A stretch of 64,000 bases of DNA. It comes from Pohlia nutans. Lineage: Eukaryota > Streptophyta > Bryopsida > Bryales > Mniaceae. Of this stretch, positions 11,252 to 22,123 are shown piece after piece; the stretch's first letter is position 1, and each line of letters begins with the position of its first letter. The notes under the pieces were generated by a model, which worked only from the letters and a program-made list of their open reading frames with translations, did not search any database and was not told where the DNA came from. The translations under genes and the position numbers were made by a program. The stretch covers positions 9,320,501-9,384,500 of the forward strand of contig CM040107.1 of assembly GCA_022496805.1 (NCBI GenBank), given 5' to 3'.

Positions 11252-12570
11252 CTGCGGTCTAAGGTCGTCACAAGAACCTGAAGATGAGACTAAGGTGGCG
11301 GACGGCTGGCTAGAGGGCCAAAGCGATTCCTTTGGCAGTAGCACCGGCTCTGAACTAGAGAGATTGATGGCAACGGAGGGAGAGGAAGTGACCGGCCGAG
11401 GAATGGAAAGCAGTGATGGAAGCTCGTGAAATGGAAGCTGTAGTAGGGCGGAAGAGAATGAGGTAGCTGGCGTGAGAAACCGGGAGGGCGCGGTGTGCCA
11501 GCGCTTCAAAATTGTCAAAATTGTCAGGGCGCCGTGAGAGGTCTGGCATACAAGGCCTCGATGGTGCCGGGCAGGATGGACGAGCTGCCAGGCTTGCGGG
11601 GGAGCCAGATTGGGAATCAGGGGAGCCACAACGCGCTTTCAGAATTGCGCGCCGCGGGAGAAAAGGAAGGGCCGGTTTAGGAGCTGCGGCGGAAAGTTTG
11701 TAGCTGCCAATTCGGGAGCTGCCAGATGCTGTACAGACAGCACGCCACGGGAGCCTTGGAAAGGGCCCTGCAAGTAAGGTAAATGAGTAAAATTATCCTG
11801 TTACTCATTCATTTTATGACAATAAGCCTCCGCTTTCGTGTGTATAAAAGACCCAATGTTAGAATCGACAGCCTGGAAATGAGAATGGTCAGTACTCATT
11901 AATATTATAAAGCAACCATGAAATGCATGCGTCTGGTATTTCTACTCTGGACTTGTTAAATTAGTCTCCTAGGCCGGCCTAGAATAGGGCAGATGAGCCT
12001 GAGGGAAGCCTCCTGTTCCAAGCGCTTCTAATATTTCCTGCCAGGTGTGAATCGTGAAACATCTAAATGGGGATTTACGAAATTTCACTGAAATTAGGTT
12101 ACCACATGATCTGTACCACTTTTTAAGGAGGAACAGAATACAAGTAAAAGCAGTTGATGTATGCACAAGTCCTGAGCACTATCAAGTCCTAGTGAGTCCC
12201 ATGAATGAATGTAAAGTCTGTACATGATGTTGAGTAGAAAACGAAATTGTAGACTCACCTGTGCTTTCGAACAAGTACATGCGACTCCTGCTGTTGGGCT
12301 AGAACCTACTCAAACCCACATTAATTAATTACCATTAGGTACCAGCCAGAGAATTCAATCACTATTTTGATGTGCCGAAGGAATTCAACGTGGAAGCTTG
12401 ACCGGCAGACAAAATGCTATGGAATTGCTACTATTTTGTGAGCTTCTTTCTTTGAATTGCAGGGATAATTTTCTCTGATGCTCTGTAATCAGGGTTTGCT
12501 TTGAGGTCTGAAATCACTGCGGCTCCAGGTAGGCCTCATGAGGTGCTTTTCGTTGGCCGGTAATGTTTCA
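11252..12570. other. No gene seen
   Basis: The purine-rich, GC-richer segment to about 11760 is open in several frames on both strands by composition. After it the sequence is ordinary and non-coding. Nothing is supported as a feature. Confidence 0.35.
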
Positions 12571-12579
12571 GTTGCAAGG

Positions 12580-13004
12580 TCAAGTGGTATTGCATCTCCG
12601 CGCTTCCACAAGTGTGATGCTTTTGTGAAGAATTCTTTGGTAATCTAGCGCCACTCTGCATGCACAGGGCATCTCATTGAGGAAATCAGTCGCAGAACGC
12701 AGAGCCACAGAGTTCTTTCGGCCAAGAGCAATGCCGCCGCGTCGTGCCCGACCGTCTCCGGGCTCCATTGTCAGGCCACTGGCCGGCGAGCCACGAGCGC
12801 CAAGTGCTCGTTGAGCACGAACTCGGGATTCTTGCGGACCAGCCTTGTTTCAAGAAGCTCGCACTTGCTGGCGCCAAAATTCGGCAGCCGACGCGTCAAG
12901 CGTGCTGCCGTGATCTCCCCGAGGGCCATTGTCGCCACCGCCACTGAAATAGCCGAGGTGAGTCGTGTCGCATTTACAAATGCATCCGTGTATTGTACAT
13001 CCAC
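12580..13004 (-). pseudogene. Coding-like minus-strand block, unidentified
   Basis: Two adjacent minus-strand frames (13004-12771 and 12768-12580) read more like protein than their surroundings. The first contains VATMALGEITAARLTRRLPN, then GASKCELLETRLVRKNPEF and LNEHLALVARRP. A frameshift or intron would be needed to join them. GC content is higher than in the flanks. I do not recognise the family. It may be another captured exon, like those identified elsewhere in the window. Confidence 0.25.
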
Positions 13005-15369
13005 CGGACGTTGGAGCTAAGATTTCATTTGAATGCAATTCCAGAACGTTTCTACATATAATTTGCTCTATGTGTACAAAATCTTTAACGTTCACTCAGA
13101 TCCTGGCAAGTAGAAGATACGACAGTCTCCAATTGACAGACTGTTCATAGATGATAGAGCAGAGCAGAGCAGATTAGTGTGAGAAGACACGTACGCAGCT
13201 GGCAAGGCGAGGCGAACGAAGCTGCTGAGATTTTTATAAAAGCCTGAGTTTTATAATGGGGCCACTGCGCATGCAAGTGTTGCTTGCAGGCCGCTCTCCT
13301 GTCGTCGTTGCCACTGCAACAACAAGCACCAGCAGCTCTGATCGTGTCACGGGAGGAGGAAACAAGCACCGGAGTTCGCAAGCTCGTCGTCTTTCCAGTA
13401 CCAGATCGCCCCCCTCGCCCTTCAGCACGCTTTCCAGCCATCACGGCGTCGTCGTTCGTCTGTCTAAGGAGCATTTGGGCGCACAAGAATTCAGTAGGCA
13501 CGCATCTGATCTGACCCTTTGCATTCATTGCTTTTGTGTGCATTCCAGTCTGGGACCGATGAAGCATCAAAATTTCTAGATCCGGCAGCTTTCTTTTCGA
13601 CTTTCTTGTCTGGAAGTTGAGGAGTAGCTATGGAGTAGCTATGGTCGAAATTAGTTTTAATTTTCTTTGTATGGGAGGGTGATTTTTTATTTCTACAAGT
13701 AGAAGTAGTTGCTCGCCAAACCTGAATTTATCTTGGTCAAAATAAGAAAGTGTTTGTTGGAGCATGTACCAATTCTGTTGGATAGCCAGCATATAAATTT
13801 TACAGCGTTTCGAACTCCACTTACCTTCTGGCTTCATTCAATCAGCAAGCATGATTCGGAAGAAGCTCTCAGAAACTTTGATTAGCGATGAAAGGAGTGC
13901 ACTACCTCCTTATTCTTTCAGGGAGATAGCACAGTGCTGAATGTTTTATGATAGAAACTTCATCATTCAGGGCTTTGGGTAGCTGTTAGGAATTTAATTT
14001 GTAAGGACTAGCAGCTACGGACATAGGTGCAGTGCGTCGATTTAATCACTCCAAATAGAATAGGAATGACTTTCTTACATGGATGTGTTTGTCTGGATAG
14101 ATTTTACTGGGAATTTCTAAAAGGGTTTTGTCACAGGCGGGGGAGGTGCTTGAAGGCGGAGTGACTAGCGCTGTCTAGAAGGAGGAAGAGGAGCCAACTG
14201 CTGTTCAGCTGAAGCTCTGACAGCTAGCTTCTGAAGTGGATAAGCCACGCCTGCCCTGGCTCGCTTCCCACACTTCAGATTGTAGGGCAGCATGCGCATT
14301 GATGATTCATCATCCGCCTAGAGTTGCAGAACTGTGTACAGTCCACAAATTTTCATTCTTGGGGTTGGCGTAGTTGGGCAGCCCGTTCACAAGAATTTTG
14401 AAATTCTATTTTGTACCACACTAAATGCAAGCTTCATATTTTCCATCTTGTGCACTATTTCTTGAAGCAAAAAAATCTCCCTTATCACACACATCGTCAA
14501 GCACATGAAAAATTATTTCAGCAGATTTTACAAATTTTTTATGTATGTGTATTTCTGCATATACTAGCAAAATGCCTCCGTGCCCGTCCAAAGTCAACGG
14601 CAATTTCAGCCAGTCAAACACTAAGATCTCTCAATCTGCAGATTGAAAATGACCTTGCTGAATCTTACATGAATATATCATCACATTCTCATAAAATCCT
14701 ACGGTTCGATGTGTAAATACAAAGTTGAATATTTCACAATTTGGAAAACAAAATCTTGACCAAAACAGCTCTTTTGCTAATCGGGGAACGCTGAGGACGT
14801 TTAGGGGTTAATAACAAGTGGATACATGCATTCATTGTAAAGAACAATGGAATTGAACCTGACAATTAGAACAAACCAATATCTAAACATTCATTGTTAT
14901 TCAATTATACTAAAAAATATCAATTTTTCATAAAGATATATTTGTGCAACTTGATACTAATTTTGTCACGATGTATAGGATATATGTGAAAGATAGATAC
15001 ACATGATGCATTCATGAAAATTAAGTAGATGTGGAACATATGTAACTACCCCGATTATGACAAGTAGAGCTTTCTTGAGGTCACCGCAGTTGAGAGTCAA
15101 AACTACCAATTTCACTATTCAAGTAGATCATTGGCATGCCAAGCATTGCAAAAAAATAGTTGGTGATTTTGGATATCATTATGAGTGAAAATTAGTACCA
15201 CATGGTGTGAACATGAGGAAACCTAGAGGTCTGATTTGGGTCACGAAGTTCTTTTCACTTTTAAAATTTATATCTATTTGAATATTGGGAATTAAATTGC
15301 AAAAATTTGTGTAGTCCGTGAGAAATATTTTTCCAAATGACTGAAAAATATTTCTCATAAAAAAGCTTG
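13005..15369. other. No gene seen
   Basis: There is a GC-rich patch at about 13200-13580 with overlapping ORFs on both strands and no recognisable family, then AT-rich sequence. A TTTAGGGGTTAA word near 14803-14812 looks like the right end of a TTAA-flanked MITE without an obvious partner. Confidence 0.35.
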
Positions 15370-15607
15370 TTAACCCCCAAAGGACCAAGGATTCATAGTT
15401 TTAAAGTGACAAATTTAAACGGACATATTGTGAAATATATAATTCAAATGGGACCAAATTTTGTATTTCTGGAATCAGTGAAGAACATTGCATGTGTTGG
15501 TCAAAGAAAAAATAAATTTGGACAAAGGGAGTCTACACAAGACCTACTCAAAACTGCTAAAAAAAACATCAGGCACTGTGGGGCCCTTATGGTCCTTAAG
15601 GGGTTAA
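15370..15607. mobile_element. TTAA-flanked MITE, piggyBac-like, 238 bp
   Basis: The element begins TTAACCCCCAAAGGACCAAG and ends TGGTCCTTAAGGGGTTAA. The ends are inverted repeats beginning CCC inside a duplicated TTAA, the signature of piggyBac-type insertion. It has no coding capacity. Its reverse complement matches the MITEs at 18174-18416 and 17740-17952 along most of the length. Shared phrases are a GTTTTGAGTAGG block and an ACACATGCAATGTTCTTCAC block. Confidence 0.75.
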
Positions 15608-15775
15608 AATGAGGCCATATTTCTAAAGTTGGTGGTCTTAGGATATCCTCCTTTAGTTGATGCGCTGGTGCTGGAAGAGGATCTTGGAGGGACGGGCCAC
15701 TCTCTGGCGTTTCGAGCGATGCGGCTATGTCCCTCGCATTGCAAGTAGATCTGAGACTCAGGTTCATTGCAAGTA

Positions 15776-16058
15776 AGGTACAGACACCTATAACCGACAA
15801 CTTAAGCATTTCAGCATATCAAAACTTGGGTTATCGATAAGGAGATAATTTTCGTTCGTAGGAAAATAAGGTTCATGAAGAATGAGCATTTTTCCATGAA
15901 TTATCTCCCAATATTGAAATTTGTATAATTTTTCAAAGTGAAAAGTACTTCAGAACCCATAACCGACATATACAAATGAGGTACATCTGTTCTTTCACAA
16001 TCTAGGAATTAGGATATATCGGTTATTGGTCACCTGTCGGTTATGGGTGTCTCTACCT
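15776..16058. mobile_element. TA-flanked MITE, 283 bp
   Basis: The left end AGGTACAGACACCTATAACC and the right end GGTTATGGGTGTCTCTACCT are inverted repeats of over 20 bp with few mismatches. TA flanks both sides (15774-15775 and 16059-16060), as expected for a Tc1/mariner-type non-autonomous element. There is no coding sequence. The terminal AGGTA...TACCT and TA target are shared with the MITE at 19497-19915, although the interiors differ. Confidence 0.75.
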
Positions 16059-16154
16059 TAGATCTGGGACTGAGGTTTTGTCAGGGACATTGGAGGATGG
16101 ATGTGAAGAAGAAGTGATAGCTAGGGAAGGAGGTTATTACAGAAGAAATTGATC

Positions 16155-16492
16155 ATGGCGGGGAAGAAATCCGCGTTCGAGAAGATAATAGAGAAAGCCC
16201 GTGGGGGCAAGGGTCATCCTCCGGCATCGTCGGTCGCGAAGGCTAAAGAAGTAGTGAAGTTGGCTGCAGCCATGAAGGAAGCTATGAAGGAGAGGAGGCC
16301 GACACTAAGATCGACGCGAACATGGAGGAGGAGATGGAGGGGAAGAAAGTAGTAGTAATTGCTTCTTCAGTTGCTGAAAAGGTTGCGCTTCTTACAAAGG
16401 TAGAGACAGAATTCGACCCTGAAGCAGCAGCGTTCCGGAAGCCTGGGGAGCATGTGGCATTCTTGTTTCTGGCCAGCGCCTTTGACAGAAAG
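16155..16492 (+). pseudogene. Possible DNA ligase I N-terminal fragment
   Basis: An ATG frame gives a basic stretch (MAGKKSAFEKIIEKARGGKG) and is then broken by a frameshift near 16290. The continuing frame (about 16295-16490) ends in LLTKVETEFDPEAAAFRKPG and VAFLFLASAFD. That pattern, FDP..AA..KPGE.V.FLFLA.AFD, is how eukaryotic DNA ligase I begins its DNA-binding domain. Nothing further of the ligase follows, and a TTAA-flanked MITE begins 65 bp downstream. If correct this is a truncated gene copy. The call rests on about 35 residues and is weak. Confidence 0.4.
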
Positions 16493-16556
16493 TTGAGATC
16501 CCAGTGCTGGTTCTTTTTTATTGAACTTTACTTTGATACCTACGTTCCAATGCGAT

Positions 16557-16805
16557 TTAACCCCTAAGCGTTCACTGTGTAATTTCTGTAGTGTAGGAAA
16601 ATTGGACCCCCTGTTGCAAATCATCTGTTTGTGTACATGACTTCAGTTTGACACGATTGACACTGTTGATCTTGTAGTGTAGAACAAGAGCTTTAAAATG
16701 ATGTATTGCAATCAGAAAATTCAATGTAAAATGAGAAAGTGCCACCGTTGCAAAGTTTAGTGATGAAAATGGCCATATTGGGCGTTTAAACGCTTTAGGG
16801 GTTAA
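16557..16805. mobile_element. TTAA-flanked MITE, piggyBac-like, 249 bp
   Basis: It starts TTAACCCCTAAGCGTT and ends AACGCTTTAGGGGTTAA, giving inverted ends starting CCCCTAA inside TTAA on both sides. It is non-coding. Confidence 0.75.
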
Positions 16806-17194
16806 ATTTCAAATTTTTGGTGCGTTAGGAACTCAATAAATTGACATAATCACGGTTCAGGTGATCGAAATGAAACCTAGGAATTATGTCTTCGCATTCA
16901 TGCGAGGTCTACCTACGATGTAGTCTGAAAATTCTTGCAACAAGGAAATGAAATCATGTTCTCAGTGCCGGATGTGTTGAGCATTTCTGACACTCAGACA
17001 ACATTTTGCTGGAGTGACAGAATTTAGCAAAGGGTTTAGATCTTCAATACGAATGCTTGCATTTTCCCACACACAACTTTACGGTGACAAGAGTGGGAGC
17101 AGAACGGATGTATTCTTTTGAAGAATCTGTCAATTGCAAGCACCTTACAGTGGTTTATTCTTCTTAGACTCTCAACCGTTAGAATTCGTTTTCG

Positions 17195-17332
17195 ATGGCG
17201 ATGAAGCGATTGCATGACTCGGATGGGAGACGATGGCGATCCTTTGTCATGGTGCTGGCTGTGGGCTGCGTGGTGGCCTATCCCTGCATCTCCCCTCTCC
17301 TCCAAACCTCTTCCTTAGCCACTTCTTCTCAG
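17195..17332 (+). CDS. Possible first exon with signal anchor, orphan
   Basis: An ATG opens 46 codons that end exactly at a consensus donor (CAG|GTAATA). The peptide has a basic, polar head (MAMKRLHDSDGRRWR), a hydrophobic segment (SFVMVLAVGCVVAYPCI) and a Ser/Thr-rich tail, the layout of a type II signal anchor. No following exon was recognised. The next 1 kb holds repeats, a MITE and an unrelated purine-synthesis fragment. It may be a real gene's first exon cut off by insertions, or chance. Confidence 0.3.
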
Positions 17333-17687
17333 GTAATAAAACACCCAACATCCTATTGATTAAATCCAGTTTATGTTAAATCCAGACAATGTAATGCAAA
17401 GGGATTCAGATTCTGAAAACAGTAACTAATCCTGACAATGGAATGCAAAGAGGCTCGGATTATGGAAAACGCTAATCCGGACAATGAGATTCAGAAAACG
17501 CTAATCCACGGAGCTTCATTCTTGTACTGAGGCTCGCCGTATACATACACTACAATCAATGGCAAACGATTAATTATTTCCATTCCTCATTCTGTGGCTA
17601 GATTGACGGTGATTTTCAATGTATCAGTGTGTTTCAGGCTTCGTTGTTGCTGGTTTCATCTTGCTTAAGCGAGCTCATCTTCTTAAT
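17333..17687. repeat. Imperfect tandem repeats
   Basis: About three diverged units of roughly 50 bp occur near 17380-17510. They share ATCC-GACAATG-AATGCAAAG and GATTC-GAAAAC phrases. No gene is supported. Confidence 0.4.
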
Positions 17688-17739
17688 TAATCAGCTTACA
17701 TGATAATCAGCACTTGGGGCCTCATATTGGTGAAGCCCA

Positions 17740-17952
17740 AAATTTTGGGCCTCATTTTTTTTCTTTAATTTTTTTAAAAGCAGTTTTGAGCAGATCCTAT
17801 GTGAACTTCTTTTTGTTCAAATCAGACAACACATGCAATGTTCTTCACTGATTCTTGTGATATAAAATTTGGTCTCATCTAAATTATATATTTCACAATA
17901 TGATGAATGGAATTTGTCGTTTTAAAACCATGAATCCTTTGTCCTTCAGGGG
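17740..17952. mobile_element. Decayed TTAA-type MITE fragment with flanking direct repeat
   Basis: The interior matches the 15370-15607 family in reverse orientation, but its left end is lost and the right terminal TTAA reads CAAA. It is flanked by direct repeats of about 45 bp: 17688-17736 and 17953-18000 share ATCAGCTTACATGATAA, CAGCACT and ATATTGGTGAA. Such a long duplication is not a normal target duplication and implies a local tandem duplication or template switch. Confidence 0.6.
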
Positions 17953-18049
17953 CAAATCAGCTTACATGATAACCAGCACTGGGATTGATATTGGTGAATG
18001 TTTTGATTTCCCACCGTTGTTAGGGTTGGATATTGTTACGGTTGGACAA

Positions 18050-18162
18050 TGGCAGGTGAGTCATTTACGAAGCTGGAGATTACATGGAGCTCGTGACCAC
18101 TGATCGGCAAAGCGCATTCGACCGTGTTCTTGCTTCTGTTCCTTTCAAGGGCCTGGTCCTCC
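18050..18162 (+). pseudogene. PUR7: SAICAR synthase fragment (purine synthesis)
   Basis: From 18069 the frame reads EAGDYMELVTTDRQSAFDRV and then LASVPFKGLVL. This is the highly conserved N-terminal block of phosphoribosylaminoimidazole-succinocarboxamide synthase, which converts CAIR and aspartate to SAICAR in de novo purine synthesis (in plastids in plants). Directly upstream the frame is shifted by one base: a GQVR match to the usual GKVRD lies in another frame. Only about 35 residues of a roughly 300-residue enzyme remain. A MITE starts 12 bp after the last matching codon. The fragment is dead. Whether it is the stump of a former gene or a transduced piece cannot be told. Confidence 0.75.
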
Positions 18163-18173
18163 TCCTTAGTCCC

Positions 18174-18416
18174 TTAAACCCAAAAGGACCAAGAGGCCCG
18201 GCTGGGCTCTTTTGTTTTTTTTTTTAAGCTGTTTTGAGTAGGTGCTGTGTGGAGTTCTCTTAGTTTAATTTATTTGGTTTTTGGACCAACACATGCAGTG
18301 TTCTTCACTCTTTCCGGTGATATACAATTTGATCTCATCTGAATTCTATTTTTCACATTGTGATCAATTTAATTTGTCGTTTTAGAACCATGGATTCTTG
18401 GTCCTTTAGGGGTTAA
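18174..18416. mobile_element. TTAA-flanked MITE, piggyBac-like, 243 bp
   Basis: The right end TTGGTCCTTTAGGGGTTAA is intact. The left end (TTAAACCCAAAAGGACC) has one extra base after TTAA. The interior matches the 15370-15607 element in reverse orientation. It abuts the SAICAR synthase fragment. Confidence 0.7.
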
Positions 18417-18443
18417 ACCCTGACCTGTCTGATTTTTGTGCTT

Positions 18444-18839
18444 TTAACCCTTAAAGGTCTGAGAAGCCACATTTGGGTTGCAACATGGTATTTTTGTGTA
18501 TTTGACATACAAAGTGTAAGAATTGATGTATACTCTAGTTATGAAAGTTTGTACTTGTGTTGAGCCCGATCCAATGACACATGACAATTTTGATTTAGAT
18601 CATTATTGCACCTACTACTTGCTTTAGAAGTTGCAAAATGGTCATGTATTCTACATATATGGTGTCGTATTTGAGCATGATAAGGATGAGGTATTTAAAG
18701 GACCTCCAAATGAAAGATGTTAGTTGAAGAATATTCAATCCAAAGGTGTATGTCTTACTAAATTTCAGTACATTTTCTGTATGTTAAAAGTAAGATACGT
18801 GATCGTATATATGGTCCCCTACTGACCTTTAAGGGTTAA
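18444..18839. mobile_element. TTAA-flanked MITE, piggyBac-like, 396 bp
   Basis: It begins TTAACCCTTAAAGGTC and ends GACCTTTAAGGGTTAA: 12-bp perfect inverted repeats inside duplicated TTAA. The interior has no coding sequence and differs from the 240-bp family. Confidence 0.8.
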
Positions 18840-19250
18840 CTTCGGATTCATGATTTCAAAACAACCAATTTGTTTGATCATATTGTGATCAGAATTGAAC
18901 ACAAGAAATGACCTACTTGAAAAATTATGAGGCCTCTTGGCATTCCTGTGGAGTATTACATTGATGTTCTCCATTTTCAATTGCATATCTCTTAGCTGTA
19001 AATGTATTTTCCAGTCAAATATGTAGGTAATAATACACTCTCTTGACATCCTTTGCAGGAAAACTAAGGACCCAGGATTCATGGATTCCAAATGGATTCC
19101 AAAATAATAGAATTCAGGTGGGGGCAATCTTCTGTCATCAGAACATTGCATGTGTTTGTCAAAAATAAAAGTTGATAAAAAGAAGTCCCCTACTCAAAAC
19201 TGCTTAAAAAAAACAAAAAACATGAGGCTCAAAATGGACTGAGTTGTGCC
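18836..19250. mobile_element. Degenerate TTAA-type MITE abutting the previous one
   Basis: It starts in the TTAA of the upstream MITE. Both halves resemble the 240-bp family (GGATTCATG near the left; ACATTGCATGTGTTTGTCAAA and CTCAAAACTGCTTAAAAAAA near the right). About 200 bp of extra sequence separates the halves, and the right terminus is not intact. Confidence 0.45.
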
Positions 19251-19496
19251 ATGTATACTCAGAGATTTTATCAGCTGGGATTCCATCAAACTAGAAGGAT
19301 TATAGCTTGTAATCTCCCTGAGGGAATTACAAGTCGGAATTAACTTACCTGTTCCTCAGGCTTCCCGCACGGGAGATCTCAGGCCCTCGGGAGCAAGGAT
19401 TTCTCCGCAGGGAGCCTTGGGGATAGGGCTTCCTACTTTACGAACAAGTCCCCGGAAACAAGTTTTCTGGTAAACAGCTCTCATCTTGAAGGTTTA

Positions 19497-19915
19497 AGGT
19501 AGACGACCTGTTTCCGATCAAGCCCCCAATCATGGAGTATAAGGCGACCTATTTCCGTGAATCAACCTGCATTATTTTCGAATTCACTCGTAAACGGTGA
19601 CGGAAATATGTTTCTTCTTAATATGGAATGGTTGGCGCCGAGAATGGAAACTTGTTACCGAGTTAGTATGATATCATGTGTTCTCGAAATCTAGTTTTAC
19701 AGTTCTTGGAAATAGGTCAGCCTATATTGCGAGAACGGGTTAAAGAGAATCTTCACTTTGAAAATTCGTAGTAAATTCAATATTGCCCCAAAATTTGTTC
19801 AAAAATATGTGACCTTCAAATCTATTTCCCTACACTGCAAAATTATTTGCCTATTCATTAATCCACTGGAAGTATGTTGAATTGCTTAAGGTGATCAGAA
19901 ACAGGTCGTCTACCT
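19497..19915. mobile_element. TA-flanked MITE, 419 bp
   Basis: The left end AGGTAGACGACCTGTTTCCG and the right end ACAGGTCGTCTACCT are inverted repeats of about 25 bp including a GATCA. TA duplications flank both sides (19495-19496, 19916-19917). It is non-coding. Confidence 0.8.
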
Positions 19916-19946
19916 TAATGTCAAATCAAACTTGAACATAATGTAG

Positions 19947-20296
19947 AGTTATCTTGAAAGTCACATTGTGTTAGTAACATACCTTGTGTATTGCTTTAGC
20001 ATACTCTTATTTGTTCACTTCAAATAGTTAAAAGGCATAGAAGAGCTTGGTGGTTTTAAATTATGAGGTGTGTAAGAGCTTGGTGGTCTCTAAACTCTTA
20101 GAGAACTAGTTTGACTGTGAAGAATGACGGCTAAACTAGTTTTCCATGAGTTTAGAGACTACCAAGTTCTTACACACTTAAAGATGAGACTCGACCACAA
20201 ACTTCTTCTATACCTTTTCACTATTTGGAGTGAACAAATAAGAGTTTATTAAATGCAGAACACAAGGTTTGTTATTAAAAAAAAAACGTGACTTTA
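19947..20296. mobile_element. Fold-back element 1
   Basis: Nearly the whole segment is an inverted repeat. Left-arm phrases ACTCTTATTTGTTCACTTCAAATAG and TAAGAGCTTGGTGGTCTCTAAACT recur inverted in the right arm around a short centre near 20120. It is the same family as 32214-32569. The right end runs into the TTAA-flanked MITE that starts at 20301. Confidence 0.7.
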
Positions 20297-20300
20297 ACCC

Positions 20301-20372
20301 TTAACCCTTAAACGTACCACTCCTTTGTAGGAAAGTCAAACTACACAATTTAGCTTTCAAGATTTATCAAAA
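20301..20372. mobile_element. Left part of a split TTAA-type MITE
   Basis: It begins TTAACCCTTAAACGTACC and follows the MITE at 29989-30531 for about 70 bp (shared AGTCAAACTA, ACA-TTTAGC-TTCAAGA). The match then stops and resumes at about 23122, so some 2.75 kb has been inserted. Confidence 0.65.
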
Positions 20373-20557
20373 TTCCAATGACGACGAAAGTCGGAGCTGG
20401 TTTAGCATACATTGAATGGTAGGTTCGTTGCCATGATAGTTCCATTTCGTCACCATAACCGTTCCATTTCGTCTCGTCTCCATCACCGTTCCAACTATAT
20501 CCATGACAGTTCCATCGGTTCACAGACTGTTCACATTCGCGACCTGTGCCGTGCTCA

Positions 20558-20617
20558 TTTCGGCGTTTGAGAGTTTTGGCGTTTGAGAGTTTCGGCGTTT
20601 GAAAGTTTCGGCGTGCG
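20558..20617. repeat. 16-bp minisatellite, about four units
   Basis: Tandem TTTCGGCGTTTGAGAG units with one or two changes each. A looser CCGTTCCATTTCGTC-type repetition precedes them at about 20440-20510. Confidence 0.85.
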
Positions 20618-20620
20618 ACG

Positions 20621-20980
20621 ATGGTTTGTGTTGAGAAACCTCTCGGGAGAGCGGTGGACATCACTGCCAAACAAGGCTTGTTTGAGCTTGTGCACTTTCA
20701 AGTGGCCAACGCGCTCCAACAGCCCTTTCCGGATGGCTCGTTTGATCTCGTGTGGTCTATGGAGAGTGGTGAGGACATGCCCGACAAGAAACAGGTTTTT
20801 TGCCCATTCCTCCTCATTCTTTTTCCTTTTTTTTTTTGATTCAAATTTTTCGCATTACTGTGTGTTACTTTGCTAAGGTTTCCATCTGGTTTTTGCTTTG
20901 AAGTTTATGGGGGAGCTTGCACGAGTAGCAGCGCTTTCTTTGTAGGTGGTCAGAATATTTGTTGTTTCTGTTTACGTCGT
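20621..20980 (+). pseudogene. VTE4: Gamma-tocopherol methyltransferase fragment with introns
   Basis: An exon (about 20660-20790) encodes VHFQVANALQQPFPDGSFDL followed by VWSMESGEDMPDKK. This is the region just after the SAM-binding loop of plant gamma-tocopherol C-methyltransferase, the plastid enzyme that makes alpha-tocopherol. A GT donor follows. The next exon opens after a TTTGAAG acceptor near 20903 and reads FMGELARVAA, the next residues of the enzyme, so an intron of about 110 bp is preserved. Beyond that, similarity fades (a GG..I block) and stops. The transit peptide, the SAM loop and the C-terminal half are missing. Retained introns argue for DNA-level capture or truncation of genomic DNA, not retroposition. 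Confidence 0.75.
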
Positions 20981-22123
20981 CTATGGCAGCATGAAGCTCG
21001 CCTACCTCAAGGTTTATTTCCTTTCCTTTCTTGTCTCATCGCATTTTTAGTTCTTCACGATTAGGGTTTCTTGATTATTGTTTGTGTGGTTGAGTTTGAG
21101 GAAATTCATTCCAGATTGGTCTAAGCGGGATTCGTTTTCTGCAGGCGAGAGCTCTGGTCCCAGTTAAGCACTAGATTATGGAATCTTGAGAGAGTCAGAA
21201 GATTCTGCATACTTCGCCGCGCACAGGACAGTATGTAGCCGATTTTTATTTTTATTTTTAAACGGTTGATCTGGTTGTAGTTTTATGATTCGCAATCCAT
21301 GGTAACAATGGATGTGGCAATCATATTTTTCGCTTTACGTGATTTGTTTCGTGAATGAGCTGGGTCAAGTCGCACAGATTGATATAAAACTTGATTGTCA
21401 AGCAAACAGTTCTTGCTCATGTTGTAGTTGCTGCCAAATTGAAGTGCTGTTAAAATGGTGTGCAATTTCTCTTACACATATGCTTTAGATTGCTCCTGTT
21501 TTGTCATAACTATGGAGTTTACGACATGCAGATAGTAACGATTTTGATGCGATATTGAGAATGTAGCACTTCAGAATTATTTGGTCTTTGCATTTTTGGA
21601 CATCTCGAGGTGCCACATGGTGCTTTTTGCTTGTGGCATTTAGGGCTTGGTTTGTGCAGGTGAAATGGTTGACAGGTTTGCATACTGGTATAATTTTTTG
21701 CATTTAACATCCCAACTATACCATTTCAGTGTTGAAGTTGAGACTGGTTTTTTAGAAATATTTTCAATATTTTCAATTATAGTATTGTGTCTAGTTGTTG
21801 TAGAACAATACCGTAGCCTTGGTAGTGTTTCATGTCTGTTTAGACTGGCACATTGGTGTGGGTTGAACTCATACAAGGGCTAGTTTTTGGAAATTTGCTA
21901 TGCGGTAGAAATCCCTCAAATACACTCCTTAACCCACTCCTTAACCCTTCAAAGACCACAACCCTCTCCAGAATTTGGAGAACTGCAAAGATGCATCATG
22001 AAATTATGCAACTAGAAGGAATATTTTGAAGTAAGACTAGAAGTTGTACATTATAAATTTTAGATTCTATCCATACAATTAACCCTTCAACGTTCCAATT
22101 CAACATTGTTTTCAAAAATTTGT

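Noticed and set aside
10901..11629. 242-codon minus-strand ORF
   Set aside because: It is antisense to the 18-bp minisatellite and purine-rich DNA. Its composition (Cys/Thr/Ser-rich, CVCTWI repeats) is explained by the repeat, and no family resemblance was seen.
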